Made by a program: the position numbers and the translations under genes. 64,000 nt of DNA from Prionace glauca (Eukaryota > Chordata > Chondrichthyes > Carcharhiniformes > Carcharhinidae), in contig CM075760.1 of the NCBI GenBank assembly GCA_037974335.1, positions 39,915,603 through 39,979,602 of the forward strand, written 5' to 3'. Under the pieces are notes generated by a model. That model ran no database searches. It was not told the origin of the DNA and worked only from the letters and a program-made list of their open reading frames with translations. This document shows, piece after piece, positions 53,480-63,824 of the stretch. The stretch's first letter is position 1. The number at the start of each line of letters is the position of its first letter.

Positions 53480-54480
53480 CATCTACCTCAGCTTTTTACC
53501 ATTTATATAGATGATCTGGAGGAGGTAACCGAGTGTAGGGTGTCGAAATTTGCTGATGACACCAAGATTGGTGGAACGGCAAATTGTGCGGAGGGTGTGG
53601 AGGGTCTACAGAATGTTCTAAATAGGCTGGGCGAATGGGCCAGGAAATGGCAAATGGAATTTAACGTTGGCAAATGTGAGGTGGTCCACTTTGGTAGGAA
53701 TAATGGTAGGAAGGATTATTACTTACGTGGGGAAAACTGCAGCAGGCAACGGTGCAGAGGGACATCGGGATCCTTGTGCATGAGTCGCAAAAACCCAGCT
53801 TGCAGGTGCAGCAGGTGGTCAGGAAAGCGAATGGGTTGCTGGCGTTCATAGCGAAGGGGATTGAATATAAAAGTAGGGAGGTCTTGCTGCGGCTGCATAG
53901 GGCATTGGTGAGGCCGCAGCTGGAGTGCTGTGTGCAGTTTTGGGCGCCGTACTTATACAAAGATTTTTTGGCCTTGGAGGGAGTGCAGAGGAGGTTTATT
54001 CGGCTGATGCCGGAGTTAAGGGGGTTGAGCTATGAGAAGAGGCTGAATAAATTAGGCTTGGACTCGTTAGATTTCAGAAGAATGAGGGGAGATCTCATTG
54101 AGGCGTGATGAATGGGATGGATAGGATAGAGATGGAGACTCTCTTCCCGCTCATAAAGGATAGTAGGACTAGGGGGCACAGCCTCAAGATAAAGGGGGGG
54201 GGGCGGTTTAGAACGGAGTTGAGGAGGAACTTCTTCACTCAAAGGGTGGTGAATCTCTGGAATTCTCTGCCCGTTGAAGTGGTGGAGGCTACCTCGCTAA
54301 ATATTTTTAAGACGCAGGTTGATGGGTTTTTGATAAGAGAAGGGATTAAGAGTTATGGGGAGAGGGCGGGAAGGTGGAACTGAGCCACGACAGATCAGCC
54401 ATGATCTTATTGAATGGCGGGACAGGCTCGAAGGGCTAGATGGTCTACTCCTGCTCCTATTTCTTACGTTCTTATGTTAT
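53480..54480 (+). mobile_element. CR1-like LINE, 5'-truncated, upstream of IgM CH1
   Basis: RT coding from FTIYIDDLEE and FADDTKIGGT, through LECCVQFWAP to FFTQRVVNLWNSLP, in three overlapping frames. The 3' tail is CTCCTATTTCTTACGTTCTTATG at 54455-54478. A fairly recent copy with a few shifts. It lies opposite in strand to IgM. Confidence 0.85.
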
Positions 54481-54754
54481 GTTTTTCAGATTATGTTATT
54501 TCTATCAATTGGGAAAAATCATCTCTGAAGAAACTCACATCCCTGTCTCCACCTCTAGCAAATGAAGAAGAAAAATACATTCAGACAGTGTCAAAATGGC
54601 ATATCATTAATTGGATTAACAGAGAAGAGCAAAGATTGTCTCCATTATTGCAGCAAATATTTATTTCTCAACAACAGCAGTGTGTGATGAACCACTGTTT
54701 ACTTCTCAATCATAAGCACTTTGTGATGAAGAAGTTTTCCCTTCGTTCAGACTA

Positions 54755-54885
54755 TCCACTCACCTGATGAGGGAGCTCCAACAGCTTGTGATTCCAAATA
54801 AACCTGTTGGACTTTAACCTGGTGTTGTGAGAATCCTTAATGTGCCCACACCAACCTCACTCCGGCATCTCCACACTAGTTTTGG
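54755..54885 (+). repeat. Foldback/retroelement superfamily terminus
   Basis: CACCTGATGAGGGAGCTCCA, AAATAAACCTGTTGGACTTT, and CACTCCGGCATCTCCACAC match the ends of the foldback family in diverged form. Confidence 0.6.
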
Positions 54886-55194
54886 AAATTGCCTGGGTTC
54901 AAACTGATTCGTGCCCCTTCCTCTCTCCAACTCATTGCCTCTCACTCCACAAAACCGAGATTAGTGACTTTGCTTCAAAAATACCTCCGGAATGAATACT
55001 TACTGAATGATCAGGAAACTCTAAATGTGATTATAAATTCAAATAAATCCAACATTAACTAATTGAAGGATCAGACATTAATAGCAGGAGTTGGCCATTT
55101 GTGCCCTGAAGTCTCCTCCATCATTCACTGAGATTACAGATGAGCCGATTGTGCTGCTAGCTCTATTCTGAACCCCCTCACTCTGCCCAACCAT

Positions 55195-55945
55195 CACCCG
55201 CTCTCTGCCCATTTCCCCCAGCTCTTTGCCCTTTCCCCTGGCTCTCTGTCTTTCGTGGTGGCTCTTTTTCCCTTTTATCCGGCTCTCTGTATTTCCACCT
55301 GGTTCTCTACACTTCCCTCCAGCTCTGTGCCCTCTCCCCCCGGTTCTCTGCTCTTTTCATCAGCTCCCTGCACTTTCCATCAGCTCTCTGCCCTCAGCCC
55401 CTGCTCCTTACCTTCTTTCTCCTTCCCCCAGCTCTCTAACCTTCCCCCTGACTCTCCTGCCCTTTCCCCTGGGCTCTCAGTCCTTACCCTCAGCTCTCTG
55501 GCCTTTCTCCTGCCTCCCTGCCCTTTTTCGTGCCTCTCTGCCCTTTTTCCTGGTTCTCTCCCCTTTCCCTGGTCTTTCTGCCTTTTCCCCCATCTCTCTT
55601 CCCTTTCTCTCGGCTCTCTCTCCCTTTCCCTGGTCTCTCTGCCCTTTCCCCGGTCTCTCTCCCCTTTCCCCGGTTTCTCTGCCCTTTCCCCCTGCTCCCT
55701 GCCCTTTCCCCTCTCTCTCCTCTTTTCCACGGCTTTCTGTCCTGTTCCCCGGCGGTGTGCCTTTTTTTCCCGCCTCCCTGCCCTTCCCCCAGCTCTCTGC
55801 TGTTTCCCCTGGCTCTCTGCCCCCCCACCCCCACCCCGGCTCTCTGCCCTTTCCCTCGCCTCCTGTTCTCCCCTGACTCTTTGTCATTGCCCCTGGCCCC
55901 GAGCCCCCAGCGATTGCCTCCAACTCTCTGCACTCCCAGGGCAGC
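55195..55945 (-). repeat. Tandem G-rich, AGCT-bearing array 5' of IgM CH1
   Basis: Degenerate tandem units of about 21-24 bp. On the IgM coding (minus) strand they read like GGGGAAAGGGCAGAGAGCC, with GAGAGCTGGGGGAAG variants. I count eight AGCT tetramers (55220, 55321, 55362, 55382, 55430, 55492, 55791, 55943). It lies 2.0-2.8 kb upstream of CH1. Long open frames on both strands are compositional. Confidence 0.8.
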
Positions 55946-56019
55946 TCCCACATTTAACCATCAAACTGCCACTTCAGATCTTTCTTCTCTCACGTTGCAG
56001 ACTCCCCACACAGATTCAG

Positions 56020-57740
56020 TCAGTGTGAGTGAAAGAATGAGTGTTGGTGCGTGAGAGTGAGAGACTGAATGAGTGAGAGTGGATGAGTGGCGTGTGAGTG
56101 ATGGAAGGTGATAAATGAGGGTGAGTAAGTGAAGTTCTTTGAGCGAGGAAGAATGATTGATGGTAAGTGTGAGTGAGGGTGAGAGAGCGTGAGTTAATGA
56201 GGGTGTGTGAGAGAGGGTGGATGAGTGAAGGTGGCTGAATATGTGAGTGATGGTGGGTGAGTGAGAAGAAAAGAATAGTGTGAGTGAAGGTTAGTGGAGG
56301 TAGGTGAGCGAGAATGAGTGAATGAGCGTGAGGGAGTGAATGCGCATGAGTAAATGAGGATGAAAGAGTGACTGAGTCAGGGCGTGCATTGAAGGTGGTG
56401 TGTGACAGTGTGTGAGGGAGAATGAATGTAGATGAGTGGGTGAGTGAGAGTTAGTGAGGGAAGGTGTTTGAGTGAGGATGAGTGATTGAGGATCTATGAG
56501 TTAGGGTGCACGAGGTTGTGATGGTGAGTATGTGAAGGTGTGTGAGTGAATGTAGGTGCGTGAGTCTGAGTGAGTTTGAATGGGTGAGGTGGTGTAAGTG
56601 AGACAGAAAGGGGTCATTGAGCTTGAGTGTGTGTGTGTGTGGGGGTGGGGGTGGTGTCTGGCTGAGTGAGGGTGGGTAGGTAAGTGAGTGAGTGAATGAA
56701 TGAATGTGAGTGAGTGTGAGTGAAACTGGATGAGTGAGGATGGGTAGGTGCGATCAGTGAGCGTGAGTGAGTGAGACTGCATGAGTGAGGGTGGGTAAAT
56801 AAGTGAGGTTGAGTGAATGGGGTGGGTAAGTGGGGTGAGCGAGGCTGATTGAGACTGTATGAGTGAGGGTGGATTACTGGGATGAGTGAGTGACGGTCAG
56901 TATGAATGTTGGTGACTGACTGAGGCTCGTAGTCAGTGAATGAGTTTTCGTGAGTGAGGTTTAATGAGTGATGGTGGCTGTGTGACAGTGAGTGAATGAG
57001 GGCGAGTGAGTGTGGGTGTATGAGGGTGAGTGAATGTGAGTGACTGAATGTGGGTGAGCGAATGACGGTGTGAGAGTGAGTGAATAGAGGTGAGGGAGCG
57101 AATGTGACTGAGTGAGGGTGTGACAATGAGTGAGTCAGGGTGTGTGATTGAGTTTGAACGAGTGAAGGTGAATGAGGATGCGTGAGTGAGTTTGGGTGAG
57201 TGAGTGAGGATGGATGAGAATGAGTGACCGAATATGAGTGAGTGATTGTCAGTGAGTGAGTGTGCGAGGGTGAGTGACTCGGGGTGAATGAGGATCGATG
57301 AGTTTCTGAGGTTGAGTGCGTGAGGGTGGATGAGTGAGGGTGGATGAGTGAGCACGGGTGAGTGAGTTAGGGTGAGTTTGTAAGCATGAGTGAGGGTGAG
57401 TGAAGTTGAGTGAGTAGGAATGAGTGAGTGGGGATGAGTGAGTAGAAATGAATGATTGGGGATGAGTGATTTGGGATGAGTGAATGAGGGTTAGTGAGTA
57501 ACAGTATGTCAGCGAGGGAAGCTGGGTAAGTGCAGGAGAGTGAGAGAACTTCTTTGAGTGTGGATAAGAGTTTGAGGGTGAGGTGAGTGAGAGTGTGTCA
57601 GTGAGGGAAGGTGGGTAAGTGAGGGTGAGTGAGTGAAGTTATTTGAATGAGGATGAGAGATTGAGGGTGAGTGAGTGAAGTTGTTTGAGTGAGGATGAGA
57701 GATTGAGGGTGAGTGAGTCAGTGTGGATGAGGGTGAGAGA
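56020..57740 (+). repeat. GAGTGAGTG/GTGAGGGTGA degenerate array
   Basis: About 1.7 kb built almost only from GTGAGTGAGGGTGAGTGA-like words. It is purine- and G-rich on the plus strand, hence CACTCACCC-rich on the IgM coding strand. A longer duplicated unit is visible at 57590-57720 (GAGGATGAGAGATTGAGGGT twice). Confidence 0.9.
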
Positions 57741-57877
57741 GTCAGTGAGCCACCTCCTCCTCTCCCTCTCCATCGATCTTTTCCCGATTCTCTCCATTGA
57801 TCAGCTTTCAGTAACAGGGCTGTGTAAAGTCAGGAATCAGTGTAGATCACCGGGCAGCTGCTTTAATGTCGGGGCCT

Positions 57878-58011
57878 TTCTTTCAGAAACACGGATCAGT
57901 GAACAAATAGACAGACTGAGGGAGCTGGAAGGGAAGCTTCCAGCAAAACTAGGGTCACACAGGAATCAAACACCAAGTTTACACCAGTATTGGGGAGACA
58001 GGCGGACTTAG
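57878..58011 (+). other. Short open frame with coiled-coil-like peptide
   Basis: After an acceptor-like CCTTTCTTTCAG (57876) the frame reads ISEQIDRLRELEGKLPAKLG and then stops within 25 codons. The heptad-like IxxLRELExKL resembles coiled coils in repeat-associated proteins. No partner exon is seen. Possibly a relic of a mobile-element ORF. Confidence 0.3.
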
Positions 58012-58284
58012 TCTCAGCCAGATCCCTTCTTATTGATTGTGTCTTTGTGTCTGGTGTAACACATGGAAATCCCTACTTCTGACCTCATGTTGGATGGAAT
58101 GTGTCATTGATGAAGCAATAGAAGATTGTTGGTCGCAGAACAGTCCCCTGCCGAACTCCTGCAGTCATATCTCAACTTAGGTGTTCGACCTCCAGCAACC
58201 ATCACCATCTTGCTTTGTGCTGAATATGCCTCCAAACACAGAAGATTTTCCCGACGAAACTTATTTCTTTAAGTTTTAGTCGAG

Positions 58285-58495
58285 CTCCTCGATCAAATGC
58301 TCCTGGTTCCTTCCATAATCCAAAGTTGTGCATGTTCGATGGATTGGCCGTGCTAAATTGTCCCTTAGTTTCAGGGGGAATAGTTAGGACAATTATATGT
58401 GGTAATGGGGATAGGGCTTTGGTGGGATTGGTGTTGATGCAGACTCGATGGGCTGAATGGCCTCCTTCTGCACTGTAGGATGCTATAATTCTATT
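58285..58495 (+). mobile_element. V-SINE-like 3' fragment
   Basis: Late core (CATAATCCAAAGTTGTGCAT) and 3' end (GACTCGATGGGCTGAATGGC, CTGCACTGTAGGATGCTATA), ending directly at a (TG)n array. Confidence 0.65.
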
Positions 58496-58497
58496 CT

Positions 58498-58528
<31 letters not shown>

Positions 58529-59086
58529 ATAGAGAGAGAGAGGATGAATGTGTGTGTGAGGGTGCCTATGTGTGATAGACTGCGTTTGCACATGTGCATG
58601 ACAGTGGGCTGCGTTTGCAAGAGGGGGCAGTGTGCCTACTGAAAAGCAAAATAATCTGTGAAAGTTTGCATGGGATTGCGTGTGAGTGAGAAAGATGTGT
58701 GGAATGTGTGTGGGTGGTAGAAGGAATGTGTTTGAGTGTGTGTGTGTGTGTATGTGAGTGAGTGAGAGAGAGAGAGGGAAAGAGAATGTGTGTGAGAGTC
58801 TGGGCTTATGTGAGAGACTGGCTGTCTGTAAGAGTGTGTGTTCGAGTGTGTGCATGGCTCTATGTTTGTGAAGACTGTTTGTGAGCGAGTATGTGAGAGC
58901 AGGAATGTACAGGTGCGAGATAGTGTGTGCAAGTGAGATAAAAATATATGCGTGCGTGTGAAAGAGAGAGAGTGAGAGAGATGCATGCGCAAGAGGAATT
59001 GTAAGAGAGTGTGTGTGAATAAATGTGAGACAACAGATTGTGACAGAGTGTTGAAGAGAGTGCGTGCGCAAGAGTGTGAGACTGCA

Positions 59087-59120
<34 letters not shown>

Positions 59121-59440
59121 TACGAGACAATGTGTGGGGGACTGTGTGTGTGAGTGGTTTTGTGTACGAAGGTATGAAAGACTGATTAAGAGAGTGAGAG
59201 TATGTATGTTTCTGTACTTGAGAGAATGTATATCGACCGTGAGAGAAAGAGAATGTTGTGAGAGATATCGTATGAGAGAGAAAGTAAGTGTGCATATGTG
59301 TGTGTGCGTGTGTGACAGAATACGAGCTTGTGTGTGTCTATTTATGTGTGTGAGAGTGTGTGATGTGTGTCATCACTTTCTGTCTGATTCAGTCTGGAAA
59401 AGCACACTCACTCTACACATTCTCACCCACTCACACAGTA
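58496..59440 (+). repeat. TGTG/GAGA-rich microsatellite cluster
   Basis: Runs of (TG)n, (GA)n and mixed GTGTGTGAGAGAG words over 940 bp, including pure (TG)n at 58502-58528 and 59090-59112. Encoded frames are artefacts. Confidence 0.85.
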
Positions 59441-59599
59441 AGTGGGAGTGACAATTGAGCACAATGCGGACTGCGGGCCAAGGGTTGGAAAAACATTGAA
59501 ATCGTTCACAAGTCAGTCACAATTGAATGATTTCCTCTTTCTCCAATGACCAAAACCTGTAAAGTCTCACGAAATTTGACACAAACCACCCACAAGATT

Positions 59600-60490
59600 A
59601 CCCGCCCCCTGCTTCACCCTATCCACTCCTTCCATCACGAACAAGCAGTGCCAGCACTGTGTGTATTATATACAACATGCACTGCAGCAACTCACCAAAG
59701 CTCCATAGAATACACTGTCCAAACCCGCTGTCTTTACATCCCAACAAAGGCAGCAGACACATATGAAAGCTATCACCGGCAAGCTCCCCTCCAAATCACA
59801 CGCCATCCTGACTTAAGAACATAAGAACATAAGAAATAGGAGCAGGAGTAGGCCATCTGGCCCTTCGAGCCTGCCCCGCCATTCAATAAGATCATGGCTG
59901 ATCTGTCGTGACTCAGCTCCACCTTCCCGCCCTCTCCCCATAACCCTTAATCCCTTCTCTTATCAAAAACCCATCAACCCGTTTCTTAAAAATATTTAGC
60001 GAGGCAGCCTCCACCACTTCAACGGGCAGAGAATTCCAGAGATTCACCACCCTTTGAGTGAAGAAATTCCTCCTCAACTCTGTTCTAAACCGCCTCCCCT
60101 TTATCTTGAGGCTGTGCCCCCTAGACCTACTGTCTTTTTTGAGCGGGAAGAGTCTCTCCACCTCTATCCTATCCATCCCATTCATCATCTTATACGTCTC
60201 AATGAGATCTCCCCTCATTCTTCTAAACTCTAACGAGTACAAGCCTAGTTTATTCAGCCTCTCCTCATAGCTCAATCCCCTCAACTCCGGTATCAGCCGA
60301 GTAAACCTCCTCTGCACTCCCTCCAGGGCCAAAATATCCTTGCGCAGGTGCGGCGCCCAAAACTGCACACTGAACTCCTACTTGAAACAATATTCCAGTT
60401 ATTTAATCGTCGCCGGGTCAAAATCTTAGAACTTCCTGCCTAACAGCACGGTGGATGTCTGCAGCATATGGACTGCAGTCATTCAAGGAT
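59600..60490 (+). repeat. Dispersed repeat interrupted by a CR1-like LINE
   Basis: 59600-59815 (CATGCACTGCAGCAACTCAC, CAAATCACACGCCATCCTGA) and 60376-60490 (TTGAAACAATATTCCAGTTA, TCGCCGGGTCAAAATCTTAG) are the two halves of a repeat I recognise as contiguous elsewhere. CTGACTT before and TACTTGAAAC after the LINE suggest a 4-bp ACTT duplication. Confidence 0.7.
59816..60375 (-). mobile_element. CR1-like LINE, 3' part only
   Basis: Tail at left (AACATAAGAACATAAGAAAT). Coding is open from the window-internal 5' truncation through QFWAPHLRKDILALEGVQRR to FFTQRVVNLWNSLPVEVVEA. No break is evident in the retained part, so it is a young truncated insertion. Confidence 0.88.
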
Positions 60491-61755
60491 ATTTCATATC
60501 AACAATTTCTCAAGGGGAGATTAAAAATTCTGGCCGAGCAAACAACTTTAAAATGCCTTTAGAGGATTAAAAATAAGATGCAAATACATTTGGCCCTTCA
60601 GCTGTCAAACCAAACAGGTCAGGGGCTGTTGCAGTACAGAGCACGATATAGTAAATCTCACTTCGTATTTGTTCATTGAACATTCCCAAGGCCGGTAAAA
60701 TCTGCTTAAAAATCACCCAATTCTCCCTCTACAGTCTGATGCTTCTGCTCTCTCTGATGCTCACAATATATTTCAGGGATCTCATTTCTGAGACGCCGAG
60801 TCAACTATCAAGTCAAACTATCACATTTCTCACAGGTACAAGTGTATTGAAGAAATAAATGAAAATTCATTCCCTGGAATGCAGGAGAAGAAATCAGAAA
60901 ATTTACAACCAGTCAGACAGTTTCCTGATCCCAACAAAGTGACCATGCGCACAGAAACAGAACAGACACGAACGGTGCAACAGTCGAGTGCCCAGCAGAA
61001 AGATCTGTTAAATCTGTCAGTTTCATTCAAACTGTTGGATTCTAATTGATCAATGGTCAACTTACAGTAGAAACATCAATAGCTTATTTTAAATTAAACT
61101 GATATTCATTTCAGAACTCTTCTCGATTTTTAATTCTTTATCTATCTCACATCTCGAAAACTATGTACAATGTAATTTCATTGAAAATGAGCAATCAAAA
61201 ACAACATATTCAGGACATTTCGATATCACGAACAGAGGTGCAGTGACACAATAACAGTCCTGTGTCACTACAGAGACGCAGTGATACAATAAGAAGTAAA
61301 CAAACCAAGAAAGATTTACATTGAAAATCACTGCCTGATTTGATCTAATTTCTTAATTAATGTAATTAACAACATGATCAAGACAAAACACTTTATTGAA
61401 GTGAGTATAGCTGAGTAAAGTAATGTTTTGATTCTGAATTCATTTTTGATACGATTAAATACCCTCTAAGACGGATTGCATTTTGCACAGCAGTGCAATA
61501 TTCAAGGTATGGTGTTTTAAATTAATCAGCGCCAATATCATATTTTAATTTACTGTAAATTGCCAGTTAGTTCTCCTGTCAGCTGATTTGTACTGTGTAA
61601 TAAACTGAGTCTTCAATCATTCAAACGTGCTTCTGCCCCAACATTGTTAAATAATTAAGTTACAATGAAATCTTGGACAATGATAAACAATAATTACAAA
61701 TTACTGCATGGAAACATTCAGACATCTGTCATTCATTTATTTACATCTAATAATA
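60491..61755. other. No gene; left copy of an old direct duplication
   Basis: 61019-61260 matches 63545-63775 in diverged form (TCTAATTGATCAATGGTCAA versus TCTAATTGATCAAAGGTCAA). An octamer ATGCAAAT occurs at 60578-60585. Nothing coding is supported. Confidence 0.5.
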
Positions 61756-62690
61756 ACATAAGAACATAAGAAATAGGAGCAGGAGTAGGCCATCTGGCCC
61801 TTCGAGCCTGCCCCGCTATTCAATAAGATCATGGCTGATCTGTCGTGACTCAGCTCCACCTTCCCGCCCTCTCCCCATAACCCTTAATCCCCTCTCTTAT
61901 CAAAAACCCATCAACCCGTTTCTTAAAAATATTTAGCGAGGCAGCCTCCACCACTTCAACGGGCAGAGAATTCCAGAGATTCACCACCCTTTGAGTGAAG
62001 AAATTCCTCCTCAACTCTGTTCTAAACCGCCCCCCTTTATCTTGAGGCTGTGCCCCCTAGTCCTACTGTCTTTTTTGAGCGGGAAGAGTCTCTCCACCTC
62101 TATTCTATCCATCCCATTCATCATCTTATATGTCTCAATGAGATCTCCCCTCATTCTTCTAAACTCTAACGAGTACAAGCCTAGTTTATTCAGCCTCTCC
62201 TCATAGCTCAATCCCCTCAACTCTGGTATCAGCCTAGTAAACCTCCTCTGCACTCCCTCCAGGGCCAAAATATCCTTGCGCAGGTGCGGCGCCCAAAACT
62301 GAACACAGTACTCCAGCTGCGGCCTCACCAATGCCCTATACAGCTGTAGCAAGACCTCACTACTTTTATATTCAATCCCCCTCGCTATGAAGGCCAGCAT
62401 CCCATTCGCCTTCCTGACCACCTGCTGCACCTGCAAGCTGGGTTTTTGCGACTTATGCACAAGGACTCCGAGGTCCCTCTGCACCGTCGCCTGCTGCAGT
62501 TTTTCGCCCCGTAAGTAATAGTCCTTCCTACCATTCCTCCTACCAAAGTGGACCACCTCACACTTGCCAACATTAAATTCCATTTGCCATTTCCTGGCCC
62601 ATTCGCCCAGCCTATCTAGATCCTTCTGCAGACTATGCACACCCTCCCCACAATTTGCCTTTCCCCCAATCTTGGTGTCATCAGCAAATC
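61756..62690 (-). mobile_element. CR1-like LINE, 5'-truncated
   Basis: Minus strand; tail at left (AACATAAGAACATAAGAAAT). 62011-62640 is open for 209 codons, including EFNVGKCEVVHFG and LEYCVQFWAPHLRKD. The truncation is just upstream of the FADDT block (TTTGCTGATGACACCAAGAT at 62669-62690). The run of C at 62028-62036 shifts the frame before the FFTQRVV block. Confidence 0.87.
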
Positions 62691-62950
62691 ACAATATTTC
62701 ACTTTTACTACATTGTCTCATTATAAGCTCGAAACGTCCTGTAAATACATGAGTTTGTACAGACTGTAACGGCCTGGCACTTTGAAATCAATAATACTGC
62801 TTCCTAGATTTAGTAATTTAGAGCCTCCATATAACTTAATTACTGAACACATTGTTTAATTAAGAAACATCTGAATTAAACAGTACAAACACAAAGAGGA
62901 TAATTGATTCAAATCCCCTGTAACATTAAAACATGTTACAGAATAAAAGT

Positions 62951-63154
62951 AGTAAAAAGTCTGACAACACCAGGTTTTAGTCCAACCGATTTATTTGATA
63001 ATATTCTCACAAGCTTTCGAGGGTGCTGCCTCTTTGTCAAGTGAATGGAGAGTTCTCCATTCACTTGACAAAGAGGCAGCACCCTCGAAAGCTTGTGAGA
63101 ATATTATCAAATAAATCGGTTGGACTAAAACCTGGTGTTGTCAGACTTTTTACT
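62951..63154. repeat. Perfect 204-bp palindrome of the foldback family
   Basis: Two 101-bp arms, identical as reverse complements, around a 2-bp centre (63052-63053). The ends are AGTAAAAAGTCTGACAAC and its complement. The right side continues with TTACGCCAGTCCAACGCCGG and CATACCCACATCATGAC, the full family terminus. Confidence 0.93.
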
Positions 63155-63824
63155 GTGTTTACGCCAGTCCAACGCCGGCATACCCACATCATGACAGAAT
63201 AAAAGCCCAGAGCTTTTCTTCATGATTATATTTAATGAGAATTTAACATAAAGTTCAGATAGAATAGAAGAATTGAGTCTGTCATTTATTCTTTCTCTAA
63301 TTCTATCCTGAGTCCAGCAGTAATGTGAGAAATGATGTTATTATTAAGTGCAGAGATAATGTTACTTTTATAATATCATGACATTTTTATATAAATTAAT
63401 ATTTTTGAATTTCAAGCATTTATTTGTCAATCTCGAGCCAGTTTTTGTTGGCAATTTAGTACAACTCCAAAACAATCATGTGAACAATTTTGCTTGAGTG
63501 TCAGCGAATTCCAACTGTCAGAACATTCTGTTCACTCTGCCAAATTTAGACAAACTGTTTGGTTCTAATTGATCAAAGGTCAAATTACAACAACAAAAAA
63601 AGTAAAGAATTTAAATTAACCTGATGTTCATTTTAAAACTGCCTTTGCCTTTTAACTAGTTCTCCCTGTCTGTTTCAAACCCCAAAACTAGGCAAAAATG
63701 CATTTTTTTCCTGAAAAATGAGCACATCAAATACAACAGACTCAGGGTAGTGTAATGTCCCTAACAGAGATGTCCCTAAAATGATTTATTTTAATATGTC
63801 AGCATCAGTTAACATGAATAAAAT
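63155..63824. other. No gene; right copy of an old direct duplication
   Basis: 63545-63775 is the partner of 61019-61260. No coding or RNA feature is recognised. Confidence 0.5.

Noticed and set aside
55226-56054. Frames of 150-257 codons on both strands, upstream of IgM
   Set aside because: Compositional frames of the GGGAAAGGGCAGAGAGC array; all phases are open.
56501-57355. Minus-strand frames rich in Ser, His, Thr and Leu
   Set aside because: Translation of the GAGTG array; no protein-like variation.
58202-59295. 219- and 289-codon minus-strand frames
   Set aside because: Translation of TG/GA microsatellites.
60578-60858. Octamer ATGCAAAT followed by a hydrophobic leader-like peptide (MLLLLSLMLTIYF), read as a possible V gene
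   Set aside because: It is on the strand opposite to IgM, the leader is too long before a donor, and no V exon with Cys-Trp-Cys or RSS follows.
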